Shown one piece after another: positions 1 through 5,042 of a DNA stretch of 7,190 bases (positions are counted from its first letter, which is position 1; each line of letters starts with the position of its first letter). The stretch lies in the NCBI GenBank assembly GCA_036266155.1, contig DATANR010000036.1, positions 1 through 7,190 of the forward strand, in the 5' to 3' direction. The position numbers were made by a program, and so were the translations under genes. This stretch comes from SIAJ01 sp036266155 (GTDB taxonomy: Bacteria; Planctomycetota; Planctomycetia; Gemmatales; Gemmataceae). The notes under the pieces were generated by a model. It worked only from the letters and a program-made list of their open reading frames with translations. It did not search any database and was not told the origin of the DNA.

Positions 1-154
1 GGCGGGAACCCGCCGCATCATCGGCGGAGTGACGGGTTGGGTTCTGGTCGGCCGGCGGTGCCGCCCAGAACGGATCAATTGGCACGGAGCGCTACATTTC
101 TCGGCCGGCAGGCGCTGCACTTCTCGTTCGGCGTTTACAACGGTGGCGATTCGG
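1..154. other. Hairpin-rich untranslated stretch before the TPR gene
   Basis: I see no convincing protein here: the open frame that crosses it gives a stretch rich in R, C and W that does not look like the TPR protein that follows. Two hairpins are visible. One uses GGCGG at 1-5 with CCGCC at 10-14. The other uses GTTCTGG at 41-47 with CCAGAAC at 65-71. A pyrimidine-rich tract (CTTCTCGTTC, around 119-128) resembles the tracts in the leaders farther right, but the shared hairpin architecture is not clear, so I do not count it as a copy. The left edge of the window cuts off whatever precedes it. Confidence 0.3.
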
Positions 155-403
155 ATGGGCGACACCGGCGCCTATCTGGACCGTGCGGACGTTAGGATGA
201 AGGCCGGCCAGTACGACCAGGCCATCGCCGACTACACCAAGGTCATCGAACACTCGGACACCACGAATGCTAGTGTGCGCAGGGAAAATGCGTACCAACG
301 CCGGGCTTTCGCGAACGCGATGAACTTCAATGCACATAACTGTCGCGACGACTTTCGGCTCGCGGCCCAATCCAGGCGCGAGCAGCAGGCGAAGGATAAG
401 TAA
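155..403 (+). CDS. Short TPR-repeat protein, 82 aa
   Basis: The product has one clear tetratricopeptide repeat at about residues 5-38 (AYLDRADVRMKAGQYDQAIA, then DYTKVIEHSD), with the usual A/Y, G-Y and A-I-x-DY positions. A second helical pair follows and may be a degenerate repeat (ENAYQRRAFANAMN, then CRDDFRLAA). TPR units are protein-protein interaction helices and tell nothing about the partner. There is no signal peptide or membrane segment, so it is probably cytoplasmic. I chose the ATG at 155 because the repeat begins just after it and the sequence upstream is not protein-like; GGTGG about 9 bases upstream is a weak ribosome site. Most TPR proteins carry three or more repeats, so this may be a small adaptor or the remnant of a longer gene cut at its 5' side. 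The stop at 401-403 is followed by a structured spacer. Confidence 0.55.
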   Translation: MGDTGAYLDRADVRMKAGQYDQAIADYTKVIEHSDTTNASVRRENAYQRRAFANAMNFNAHNCRDDFRLAAQSRREQQAKDK

Positions 404-420
404 TGACCATCCCGCCACGT

Positions 421-503
421 CTCTCGCACTCAGGGTAGCGAGGGGCCGAGCGTTTTGGTGCGTCCGCGAGGACGCAATTTTTAGTTCTGTTCCAACTGTT
501 CCT
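421..503 (+). promoter_or_regulatory. Structured leader (copy A of leader motif L)
   Basis: Two hairpins lie between the TPR gene and the next gene. The first pairs 421-427 with 438-444 around a loop containing TCAGGG. The second is a perfect 7-bp stem, TGCGTCC (459-465) with GGACGCA (470-476), capped by the GNRA tetraloop GCGA. After it comes a T-rich pyrimidine tract ending in GTTCC at 489-493, then ten bases, then ATG. No Shine-Dalgarno is present. The same order, with a different stem sequence and the same tetraloop, precedes the gene at 1092. I infer a transcribed leader acting on translation or stability of the downstream gene; a plain recombination repeat would be the alternative. Confidence 0.5.
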
Positions 504-890
504 ATGCAATGGATTGCGAATCTGTTCAGGCCGAAGCGGAAGGACCGGCTTGATGTCATCGAGACGTTCCAACATGAACTCGACGGAGTCACGCTGATCG
601 TCACCGTCGAAGATTTCCATCTCGGTGAGGACGTGAATCGTCGCGTGGCACTCGATGCGTACTTCGACGGGGATGGCGACTACTACCCCGTTGCTGTATT
701 CCCCGAGGACCATGTGGAGGCCACGATTGCCCTCCTGATCCGGGCGCAGGAGTTCATGCACTCGACGAAGGGCGTGCGGCGGCTACCAACCGTCTGCATG
801 TGCAAGACGCAGTACTTCGTCGATGTTCGTCTCCGCGAACTGAGGAATGTCAATGACCCGAACCACCGGGTGCCGTTCGACGAGGAGTAA
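504..890 (+). CDS. Hypothetical acidic small protein, 128 aa
   Basis: I do not recognise a named family. The N-terminus is short and basic (MQWIANLFRPKRKDR), followed by an alternating hydrophobic region that looks like beta strands (residues about 27-36 and 46-55), an acidic turn (DGDGDYY, 55-61), and an amphipathic helix (EDHVEATIALLIRAQEFM, about 68-85). A final basic and then acidic segment ends in FDEE. The strand/P-V/D/helix pattern around 60-90 can be aligned by eye with the end of the protein encoded at 1092 (both end in a helix with LL-or-LF, then A-Q, then K/R-G), which suggests distant paralogy. The ATG at 504 is chosen because it lies ten bases after the GTTCC tract, exactly as in the paralogue; the open frame continues upstream but would overlap the TPR gene and run through the hairpins. 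No Shine-Dalgarno is visible. Its stop codon directly abuts a hairpin module. Confidence 0.6.
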   Translation: MQWIANLFRPKRKDRLDVIETFQHELDGVTLIVTVEDFHLGEDVNRRVALDAYFDGDGDYYPVAVFPEDHVEATIALLIRAQEFMHSTKGVRRLPTVCMCKTQYFVDVRLRELRNVNDPNHRVPFDEE

Positions 891-984
891 GCAAGGATGC
901 CCGGCCGCTGCCCCTGACGGCGGCCGGTTTGATCCGTTTCGCGGATGCTTTTTGTGCGGACGCCGATTTTACGCGTCTTCGCAC
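891..984 (+). ncRNA. Three-hairpin module T, copy 1
   Basis: The module begins immediately after the stop codon with GCAAGGATGCC. Hairpin 1 pairs CCGGCCGC (901-908) with GCGGCCGG (920-927); a U-G and a G-C pair extend it to a 7-base loop CCCCTGA. Hairpin 2 pairs ATCCG (932-936) with CGGAT (942-946). Hairpin 3 has an outer stem GTGCG (954-958)/CGCAC (980-984), an inner stem GACGC (959-963)/GCGTC (973-977), a 9-base loop CGATTTTAC and a 2-base bulge TT on the 3' side. Copies 2 and 3 keep these loops and bulge size while changing the stems, which is the signature of a selected RNA fold. Hairpin 2 followed by a run of five T could also act as a terminator. Transcription itself is not shown. Confidence 0.55.
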
Positions 985-1040
985 ACTACGACGGCCAGAG
1001 CCGCAGCCGTTTACCTCACAGGGGATGTGTGGGCGGTCGC

Positions 1041-1091
1041 GTTTGGTGCGCCTCGCGAGAGGCGCTTGTATTTCTTGTTCCAATCATGTGT
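1041..1091 (+). promoter_or_regulatory. Structured leader (copy B of leader motif L)
   Basis: A perfect 7-bp stem, GCGCCTC (1048-1054) with GAGGCGC (1059-1065), is capped by the tetraloop GCGA. It is introduced by GTTTGGTGCG, nearly the same as in copy A (GTTTTGGTGCG). After the hairpin comes a T-rich tract ending in TTGTTCC (1076-1082), then ten bases and ATG at 1092. The stems of copies A and B differ at several pairs with the pairing kept. A weaker hairpin lies upstream, with CACA and TGTG around a GGGGA loop near 1017-1029. No Shine-Dalgarno is present before the ATG. Confidence 0.5.
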
Positions 1092-1355
1092 ATGTCCAAC
1101 AGAAAGGAATCCGCGAACCGCATCATGGTCAGCGAGGTCGTCGAGTTGCTCCATATTGTCCAGGAGCGAGACACGAGGGTCGTTATCCACCGCCACTTAT
1201 GTGAGGCGGACGACGACTATCACTCGTACAGGTTAGAGTCGCTCGAAGGCGGCACCTGGAATCCAGTGACCAGTATTGATGATTGGCAACTGGAAGCTGT
1301 ACTCGCCTTGTTCAAGACCGCGCAACAGCTTCTTCTGTCCCCCAGAGGATCATGA
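1092..1355 (+). CDS. Hypothetical small protein, 87 aa
   Basis: No family is recognised. The start is basic (MSNRKESANR), then comes a helix (VSEVVELLHIVQER), a strand (TRVVIHRHL), an acidic turn (CEADDDYHSY), a second strand (YRLESLEGGTW), and a final amphipathic helix (WQLEAVLALFKTAQQLLL). The end aligns by eye with residues 60-90 of the protein encoded at 504 (N/Y-P-V, then an acidic D, then a helix with A-Q). I chose ATG 1092 over ATG 1086 because it sits ten bases after GTTCC, the same spacing as for the gene at 504; the ATG at 1125 would also keep both strands. The stop codon overlaps the next start (ATGA at 1352-1355), so the two genes are very probably translationally coupled. Confidence 0.55.
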   Translation: MSNRKESANRIMVSEVVELLHIVQERDTRVVIHRHLCEADDDYHSYRLESLEGGTWNPVTSIDDWQLEAVLALFKTAQQLLLSPRGS

Positions 1356-1633
1356 GCGACACGCAGGACACCATCGGCCTGACGCAGCTCCTCGATGAAG
1401 TGAACAACGACATCGATGACTTGCGGAAGAAAAACCCGAGCGACTACGGCGTGAAGAACATAATCATGTGGTGGTCGCTTGAGCGGGAACGAATCGTCAT
1501 TCGGCACGGATCGACGGCAGCCGTGAAGCGGCTGCTGAAGGTCCGCGGCCTCAAACGGGTGATGATCGCCTTCGTCGCTGGGTGCGCGGCGGTGATCGCC
1601 GCGACGGTCGTGAGTCGAGTATTGATCCCGTAG
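1352..1633 (+). CDS. Small tail-anchored membrane protein, 93 aa
   Basis: The product has a soluble N-terminal part of about 69 residues and one strong transmembrane helix at the C-terminus (about residues 70-91, VMIAFVAGCAAVIAATVVSR), preceded by basic residues (KVRGLKR). It therefore looks like a single-pass protein with the N-terminus in the cytoplasm. The opening IGLTQLLDEV resembles the first helix of the trypsin-co-occurring Trypco2 domain (IGL-x-E-h-h-E-x-L), but the beta-strand part of that domain is not obvious, so I hold this only as a weak alternative. The start ATG at 1352 overlaps the upstream TGA by ATGA, and AGAGGA at 1344-1349 is an acceptable ribosome site. The stop TAG at 1631-1633 forms the first bases of the next hairpin module. 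Confidence 0.6.
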   Translation: MSDTQDTIGLTQLLDEVNNDIDDLRKKNPSDYGVKNIIMWWSLERERIVIRHGSTAAVKRLLKVRGLKRVMIAFVAGCAAVIAATVVSRVLIP

Positions 1634-1726
1634 CAAGGAAGCCCTGGGCACTGACCCCTGCGGTGCCCAGCTTGAACCGAGCGATCGGTTCTTTCCGCGA
1701 ACGCGACAAGTTTACTCGCGGCTCGC
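1634..1726 (+). ncRNA. Three-hairpin module T, copy 2
   Basis: The lead-in CAAGGAAGCC starts at the stop codon. Hairpin 1 pairs CTGGGCAC (1644-1651) with GTGCCCAG (1663-1670); the same U-G and G-C closing pairs as in copy 1 leave a 7-base loop ACCCCTG. Hairpin 2 pairs GAACCGA (1674-1680) with TCGGTTC (1685-1691) around a GCGA tetraloop. Hairpin 3 has outer GCGA (1697-1700)/TCGC (1723-1726), inner CGCGA (1702-1706)/TCGCG (1716-1720), the 9-base loop CAAGTTTAC and a 3' bulge GC. A competing pairing of CCGCGA with TCGCGG is possible. Stem sequences are unlike copies 1 and 3. Hairpin 2 followed by TTT could be read as a terminator. Confidence 0.55.
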
Positions 1727-1763
1727 TCCACTACATCGATACCACCGAACTTCGGAGAGAGCC

Positions 1764-2231
1764 GTGACGCAAGCCAACCAAGAGTCGAACAGGCCCGCCA
1801 AAGTGTTCCGAGCCAAAGGCGTGAAGGTCAGCGTGTTCGCCAACCGGGTCAAAACCGCTGCGCAGGAGATGACATTTCACAAATCCGTCATCCAGCGCGT
1901 TTGCCGCGAGGGCGAGGAGTGGAAGACGACAACGAGTTTGAGCCGCGATGACATCCCGCTGGCGCGAATGCTCCTTGAACGCGCGTGGGAGTGGATTCTG
2001 GAAGCAGAAAGCGGAGCCGCTTCTCGCGATTCGATATCAACTGCGGAGAGCAATGGCAGTAGCGAACAGGCTGGCGAATCCATCCGTGAGCCACGCGCCG
2101 ACACGCGCACGCCGGGCCGGCCGGGAACTCGTAGCCGCCCCGCACGGGAAAACGAACAGACACGCAGCGAATCAGCTCCACGTTCTGAAGGAACAATGTC
2201 GAGCACTAGTGGATCCGCTGGCGGGACCTAA
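1764..2231 (+). CDS. Hypothetical protein with SVF/W-K-x-T/DD-helix core and long polar tail, 155 aa
   Basis: The first 80 residues form a recognisable unit: FRAKGVKVSVFAN (15-27), FHKSVIQRV (38-46), EGEEWKTTTSLSRDDI (49-64), then a helix LARMLLERAWEWIL (66-79). The same order occurs in the protein encoded at 2340, so the two are paralogues. I recall proteins with this pattern as uncharacterised accessory proteins of planctomycetes; the strand-rich core with a final helix could bind single-stranded nucleic acid, but that is a guess. The remaining 75 residues are low-complexity and polar (S, G, E, R, P, T) and probably disordered. Another frame across 2053-2280 is also open and looks at least as protein-like (for example NQLHVLKEQCRALVDPLAG), so a frameshift or an overlapping gene cannot be excluded. 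The GTG start at 1764 is chosen because GGAGA lies at a good distance upstream (1754-1758). Confidence 0.6.
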   Translation: MTQANQESNRPAKVFRAKGVKVSVFANRVKTAAQEMTFHKSVIQRVCREGEEWKTTTSLSRDDIPLARMLLERAWEWILEAESGAASRDSISTAESNGSSEQAGESIREPRADTRTPGRPGTRSRPARENEQTRSESAPRSEGTMSSTSGSAGGT

Positions 2232-2305
2232 ACGAACTAACAAGCGCACACCGCGAGCGTCGTTCTCGATCAGGGTCAGTTCGGCGCTCCGGTGGTTTCG
2301 GGCAG

Positions 2306-2339
2306 TGCGGCCCTTCCGCATACGTTTCCCTTCACCTTT
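2306..2339 (+). promoter_or_regulatory. Short hairpin and pyrimidine tract before the gene at 2340 (possible leader L)
   Basis: TGCGG (2306-2310) pairs with CCGCA (2316-2320) around CCCTT. A pyrimidine-rich run (GTTTCCCTTCACCTTT) leads directly to the ATG. The order hairpin, pyrimidine tract, start codon without Shine-Dalgarno is the same as in copies A and B, but there is no GNRA loop and no GGTGCG lead-in, so membership in the same motif is uncertain. A TCAGGG further upstream (around 2268) also occurs in the copy A leader. Confidence 0.3.
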
Positions 2340-2669
2340 ATGGTTAAGAAGCTCAAGGAAGAGTCCGGTACGAAGCCGGAGGTAACACCCGCCGCAAAGG
2401 ATGCGGCATCGGGGATGAAGAAAGCCCCGATCAAGACGCTCCGCGTCGAAGACTGTTCAGCCAGCATCTGGGCACGGGACTTCATGGTCCAAGGCCAGAT
2501 GCGGACGTTCATCTCGGTCACGTTTGAGCGGTCCTATAAGGATCGCGACGGGGCCTGGAAGTACACGAAGTCCTTCGACATGGACAGTCTTGGCAAGCTC
2601 GTCTCCCTCTGTCAGCAGGCGTCGGAAGTGATTCCCACACTTGTGAGGCAGCCGGAGCAGGTGAGTTAG
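2340..2669 (+). CDS. Hypothetical protein, paralogue of the one encoded at 1764, 109 aa
   Basis: After a lysine-rich, probably flexible N-terminus (residues 1-31) comes the core KTLRVEDCSASIWARDF, then ISVTFERSYKDRDGAWKYTK (a strand pair with a D-x-D-G turn), then FDMDSLGKLVSLCQQASEVI (acidic cap and amphipathic helix). The order and spacing match the protein encoded at 1764: basic/hydrophobic strand, S-[VI]-[FW]-A, W-K-x-T strand, D, helix ending in A-x-E/W-x-I. I recognise the SVTFxRSYKDxDGxWKYTxSF signature as a widespread uncharacterised bacterial family found on mobile elements; its role is unknown to me. ATG 2340 is preferred over earlier in-frame starts because the residues gained upstream would come from the hairpin region and would be unlike the family. 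Its stop codon abuts hairpin module copy 3. Confidence 0.7.
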   Translation: MVKKLKEESGTKPEVTPAAKDAASGMKKAPIKTLRVEDCSASIWARDFMVQGQMRTFISVTFERSYKDRDGAWKYTKSFDMDSLGKLVSLCQQASEVIPTLVRQPEQVS

Positions 2670-2818
2670 CATAAGGCAGGAGGCCTTGGGGGACGCCCTG
2701 ACGTCCCCCAAACCTTCACTGTGACGGTGCATCGCGCGGCTCGCAAGAGCTGACCCGTGCCCGTTCAGGTGGGACACATTCTTTCGCGGAACGCCATCCC
2801 TTTACTGGCGCTTTCCGC
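2670..2818 (+). ncRNA. Hairpin module T, copy 3 (expanded)
   Basis: The lead-in contains GCAGGAGGCC a few bases after the stop codon. Hairpin 1 is a perfect 10-bp stem, TTGGGGGACG (2686-2695) with CGTCCCCCAA (2702-2711), with loop CCCTGA. Hairpin 2 pairs GCTC (2739-2742) with GAGC (2747-2750) around a GNRA loop GCAA. An extra hairpin can form between GTGCCC and GGGACAC (2757-2777). Hairpin 3 has outer GCGGAA (2786-2791)/TTCCGC (2813-2818), inner CGCCA (2792-2796)/TGGCG (2806-2810), 9-base loop TCCCTTTAC and 3' bulge CT. It is longer than copies 1 and 2 by an insertion between hairpins 1 and 3. Hairpin 1 could double as a terminator but has no T run after it. Confidence 0.55.
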
Positions 2819-2972
2819 ATCCCCTGGCGAACACGGCGGTGGAGGCGGACGGAGCGTACCCGTCCGTGCTCCGGTCAAGAGCGGCTCCGGCCCGCTGCTC
2901 TTGACCGTGCGCTGCGTCCGGGTTGGGCGAGCGTGCCTCCACCGGAGGCTTACTTCTTTCCTTCTTTGTTCC
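2819..2972 (+). promoter_or_regulatory. Structured leader of the methyltransferase gene
   Basis: With copy 3 of module T this completes a gene-free stretch of 303 bases that is almost all hairpins. CGGACGG (2846-2852) pairs with CCGTCCG (2860-2866). A perfect 11-bp stem joins 2872-2882 with 2897-2907. GCCTCC (2935-2940) pairs with GGAGGC (2944-2949), followed by a long pyrimidine tract ending in TTTGTTCC and then ATG at 2973. The last hairpin, tract and TGTTCC match leader motif L, but the tetraloop is replaced by ACC and the ATG follows GTTCC without the ten-base gap. An open frame does run through from 2757 but gives a G/R/V-rich unnatural sequence, so I read this as untranslated. Confidence 0.4.
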
Positions 2973-3674
2973 ATGCGAGCAATCGCACACACACCATCGG
3001 CATTCGACATCGCGGTCTTGCCGCGAGCGCCGAAAAACGCGAGTCCCGTCCCGTGGCTCACGTCGCTCTACCACAAGACGACGCGGGGCAACTACGGGGA
3101 CGCCCGCTACCCCGGCAACTGCAGCGGCGAGATTATCAAAGACCTGCTCCGGTATTTTCAGCCCAAGCAGGTCCTTGACCCCATGACCGGATCGGGTACC
3201 TGCCGTGACGTCTGCGACGAGTTGCGTATCGACTGCTGCTCGGATGACATTCGCTACGGTTCTGACGCCTGCGACCCCAAGGCGTTCGGCGGCGCGCTCC
3301 GCTTTGACTTCATCTGGGCGCATCCGCCGTACTGGCGGCAGAAGCTGTACACCCAAGACCCGCGCGACCTGTCCGCCGCCCCGACGCTCAACGCTTTCTT
3401 CGAACGCTACGGTCAGTTCATCCGCAACTGCGCGTCGTCCCTCGCTGCGGGAGGCAAGTTCGCCGTCCTGATGGGCGACTACTGCGACCGCGAGGCCGGG
3501 TTCTGCCCGCTCGTCTACCACACGAAGCGGCTGGCGTTCGACGCTGGGCTGCGCCAATGCTGCACGGACATCATCCGTTTCAGCCACGGCGCGAGCAGCT
3601 CTCACAAGACCTACCGCAGCTCCTTCATCCCCGGCTTGCACGACGTGTGTGCCGTGTTCGAGAAGGTGCGCTAA
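2973..3674 (+). CDS. Solitary DNA methyltransferase (N6-adenine/N4-cytosine type), 233 aa
   Basis: The S-adenosylmethionine-binding motif I is DPMTGSGT (residues 69-76) and the catalytic motif IV is HPPYW (117-121), in that order. These are the two hallmarks of amino-methyltransferases acting on adenine N6 or cytosine N4. The first position of motif IV is H where D, N or S is usual, though H-P-P-Y occurs in some families. Before motif I there is a conserved-looking stretch YHKTTRGNYGDARYPGNCSG (33-52) that probably builds part of the cofactor pocket. The C-terminal part (GGKFAVLMGDY, 160-170, then HTKRLAFDAGL) fits the closing strands of the Rossmann-like fold. There is no clear separate target-recognition domain and no restriction endonuclease next to it, so it is probably an orphan enzyme that modifies the element or the host. 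Cysteines are unusually frequent (about 12). The start at 2973 follows the pyrimidine tract. Confidence 0.8.
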   Translation: MRAIAHTPSAFDIAVLPRAPKNASPVPWLTSLYHKTTRGNYGDARYPGNCSGEIIKDLLRYFQPKQVLDPMTGSGTCRDVCDELRIDCCSDDIRYGSDACDPKAFGGALRFDFIWAHPPYWRQKLYTQDPRDLSAAPTLNAFFERYGQFIRNCASSLAAGGKFAVLMGDYCDREAGFCPLVYHTKRLAFDAGLRQCCTDIIRFSHGASSSHKTYRSSFIPGLHDVCAVFEKVR

Positions 3675-3701
3675 CCTCCTACCCGTTTTCCCAACTAGAA
3701 G

Positions 3702-4049
3702 ATGTCAACCAATGAAAAAGCACCGGCCCACACCCCTGTCCCATGGCACACCGATTAGCTCGGTGATGATCGCGGATGGATCCTTGACAAACAGAATAAC
3801 TACCTCGCTGAAATCGTCACGGAAGACGATTGCGGATTCGTGGTTCCAAAGAACGAACAGCGGGCCAACGGGGAGTTCATCGTCCGGGCCTGCAACGCTC
3901 ACGACGACCTACTCGACGCCTGCTACCTCGCCCTTGAAGAGATTGAACAGTGGGACGAGGTGATGGGCGGGAGTGAAGACCCGCGAACTCGAGATGCGAT
4001 CGACGCCCTGAAATCCGCTATCCGCGAAGCCCATGGAAACGTCGCGTGA
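3702..4049 (+). pseudogene. Phage-type small gene interrupted by an in-frame TAG
   Basis: From ATG 3702 the frame reads MSTNEKAPAHTPVPWHTD, then TAG at 3756-3758, and then continues in the same frame without any other stop to 4049: LGDDRGWILDKQNNYLAEI, then EDDCGFVVPKNEQRANGEFI, then RACNAHDDLLDACYLALEEI. The joined sequence has the known layout of a common phage and mobile-element family: HTPGPW near the N-terminus, then strands, then N-A-x-x-I-V-x-A-x-N-A-H-D-x-L-L. Both halves therefore belong to one gene and the TAG splits it; CAG to TAG is the simplest mutation. A shortened product could start at GTG 3840 (69 aa), keeping only the C-terminal helical part. The function of the family is unknown. 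The 3' end overlaps the start of the Prim-Pol gene by 17 bases. A sequencing error or TAG read-through are the alternatives. Confidence 0.7.
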
Positions 4050-4803
4050 CCCATTATCGGCGGCCCTGGCTGCACGTGAGAAGGGGATCGCGGCGATTCC
4101 ATGCCGCCCTGGATCGAAGATTCCCAAAGTGCGCTGGAAGGAATTCCAGTCGCGATTGCCGGCGGTGGATGAAATCCGATCGTGGTTTCGCGGCGAGTGC
4201 AACGTGGCCATTGTCACAACGGGGATGGTTGTTTTTGATTGCGACGCGATCGAGGAGGTCCAGGTGATTTTCGACGAATGTGGGGACACGCCGCATGTGC
4301 TGCGAACGCCCCGCGGCATTCATCTCGGATATCGGCGGCGGGCCGGCGCGATACTGGGGAATCAGGTTCGCATTCGAGGACGCGCCATCGATCTGCGAAC
4401 GGATGGGGGATTGGAAATGATCCCGCCGTCTTGCACCGAACATGGAGACTACTCGTGGATCGGCGACGGGCTTCGCCCGATCGCCGAACTTCCGGTCGCG
4501 CGCATCGGTTGGACCCGGGAGCGATCACGGCGTCACGTCGAGGCGGTGGTCATTGACGATAGCGACTCGGCCGTTCGAAGGGCGCGAGGGTATTTGGCTT
4601 CCATCGAAGGCGCAATTAGCGGCCAACGCGGACACCACAAAACGTTTCGTGCGGCGAACGTGCTCGTGACGAAATTCGGACTGAGTTTTGAGCAGGCGTT
4701 TCCGCTCCTTAAAGAGTGGAGTGATTTCTGCTGTGAGCCACCCTGGTCGGACGCGGAGTTGACGCACAAGCTGCGCGACGCGATCCGTCAGAGACGTGGG
4801 TGA
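4033..4803 (+). CDS. Archaeo-eukaryotic primase-polymerase (Prim-Pol domain), 256 aa
   Basis: The protein matches the bifunctional DNA primase/polymerase N-terminal domain common on plasmids, phages and integrative elements. It makes primers, and in some relatives extends DNA, for element replication. Visible signs in order: GIAAIPCRPGSKIPKVRWKE (18-37), the typical opening; NVAIVTTGMVVFDCD (57-71), carrying the metal-binding D-x-D (D69, D71); RTPRGIHLGY (91-100) with the motif II histidine H97; AIDLRTDGGLEMIPPS (118-133) with D120 as motif III. The last 60 residues (GQRGHHKTFRAANVLVTKFG, then W-S-D-x-E-L-x-x-K) form the helical C-terminal domain usual in such primases. It is short: many relatives continue into a helicase, and none is present in the window. 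It overlaps the broken upstream gene by 17 bases, and a small gene follows 27 bases after its end, which suggests one operon. Confidence 0.85.
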   Translation: METSRDPLSAALAAREKGIAAIPCRPGSKIPKVRWKEFQSRLPAVDEIRSWFRGECNVAIVTTGMVVFDCDAIEEVQVIFDECGDTPHVLRTPRGIHLGYRRRAGAILGNQVRIRGRAIDLRTDGGLEMIPPSCTEHGDYSWIGDGLRPIAELPVARIGWTRERSRRHVEAVVIDDSDSAVRRARGYLASIEGAISGQRGHHKTFRAANVLVTKFGLSFEQAFPLLKEWSDFCCEPPWSDAELTHKLRDAIRQRRG

Positions 4804-4830
4804 CGTGTGTTTCAACTGGAGGACGATGCC

Positions 4831-5040
4831 ATGGTGTCGGTGAAAATCAGCGGAGCGGGGAGCGGCATCTGCGCGCTGTCCGCTCGCGACGGAGACGGCC
4901 TGACGGTCGCCTTCGAGAACGATCAGCCTCTGTTTTTGAGCTGGAAGAGCTTCAAACAGCTTTTGAGTTTGAAGCTAGGCGCGCATGGAAAGGCGCCGCC
5001 ACCAACGAAGTCGGTAGCGCCCGGAAATGAAGGCAAATAA
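4831..5040 (+). CDS. Hypothetical small protein in the Prim-Pol operon, 69 aa
   Basis: No family is recognised. The product begins with a predicted strand pair (VSVKISGAGSGICALSA, then DGLTVAFENDQPLFLSW), continues with a short helix (KSFKQLLSLKLG), and ends in a polar, proline- and lysine-containing tail. There is no membrane segment or signal peptide. The ATG at 4831 is chosen because GGAGGA at 4818-4823 lies seven bases upstream, the best ribosome site of any gene in this part of the window; an in-frame GTG at 4807 has none. It starts 27 bases after the Prim-Pol stop and ends two bases before the next possible start, so it is probably co-transcribed with both. A regulatory or replication accessory role is possible but not shown. 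Confidence 0.55.
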   Translation: MVSVKISGAGSGICALSARDGDGLTVAFENDQPLFLSWKSFKQLLSLKLGAHGKAPPPTKSVAPGNEGK

Positions 5041-5042
5041 CC

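Noticed and set aside
92..604. Open frame of 170 codons on the - strand
   Set aside because: It runs opposite the TPR gene, the leader hairpins and the start of the next gene, and its product resembles no protein.
891..1726. Plain rho-independent terminators as the whole explanation of modules T1 and T2
   Set aside because: Short T runs do follow hairpin 2, so termination is possible, but this does not explain the conserved loops of hairpins 1 and 3 or the fixed bulge and inner stem.
891..2818. Integron attC sites as an explanation of the hairpin modules
   Set aside because: attC sites need paired RYYYAAC and GTTRRRY core boxes with extrahelical bases; I do not find matching boxes at the ends of the three modules, and no integron integrase is present.
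891..2818. Hammerhead or other known self-cleaving ribozyme in the modules
   Set aside because: CTGA occurs in the hairpin 1 loop, but CUGANGA plus GAAA in the required three-stem junction is missing.
2802..3641. Long open frame on the - strand opposite the methyltransferase (279 codons)
   Set aside because: It is a shadow of a GC-rich coding strand; the product is A/V/R-rich without domains, and the + strand carries clear methyltransferase motifs.
3718..3963. Open frame beginning MKKHRPTPLSHG within the broken phage-type gene
   Set aside because: It is an S/T-rich out-of-frame reading; the frame from 3702 gives family-like sequence on both sides of the stop.
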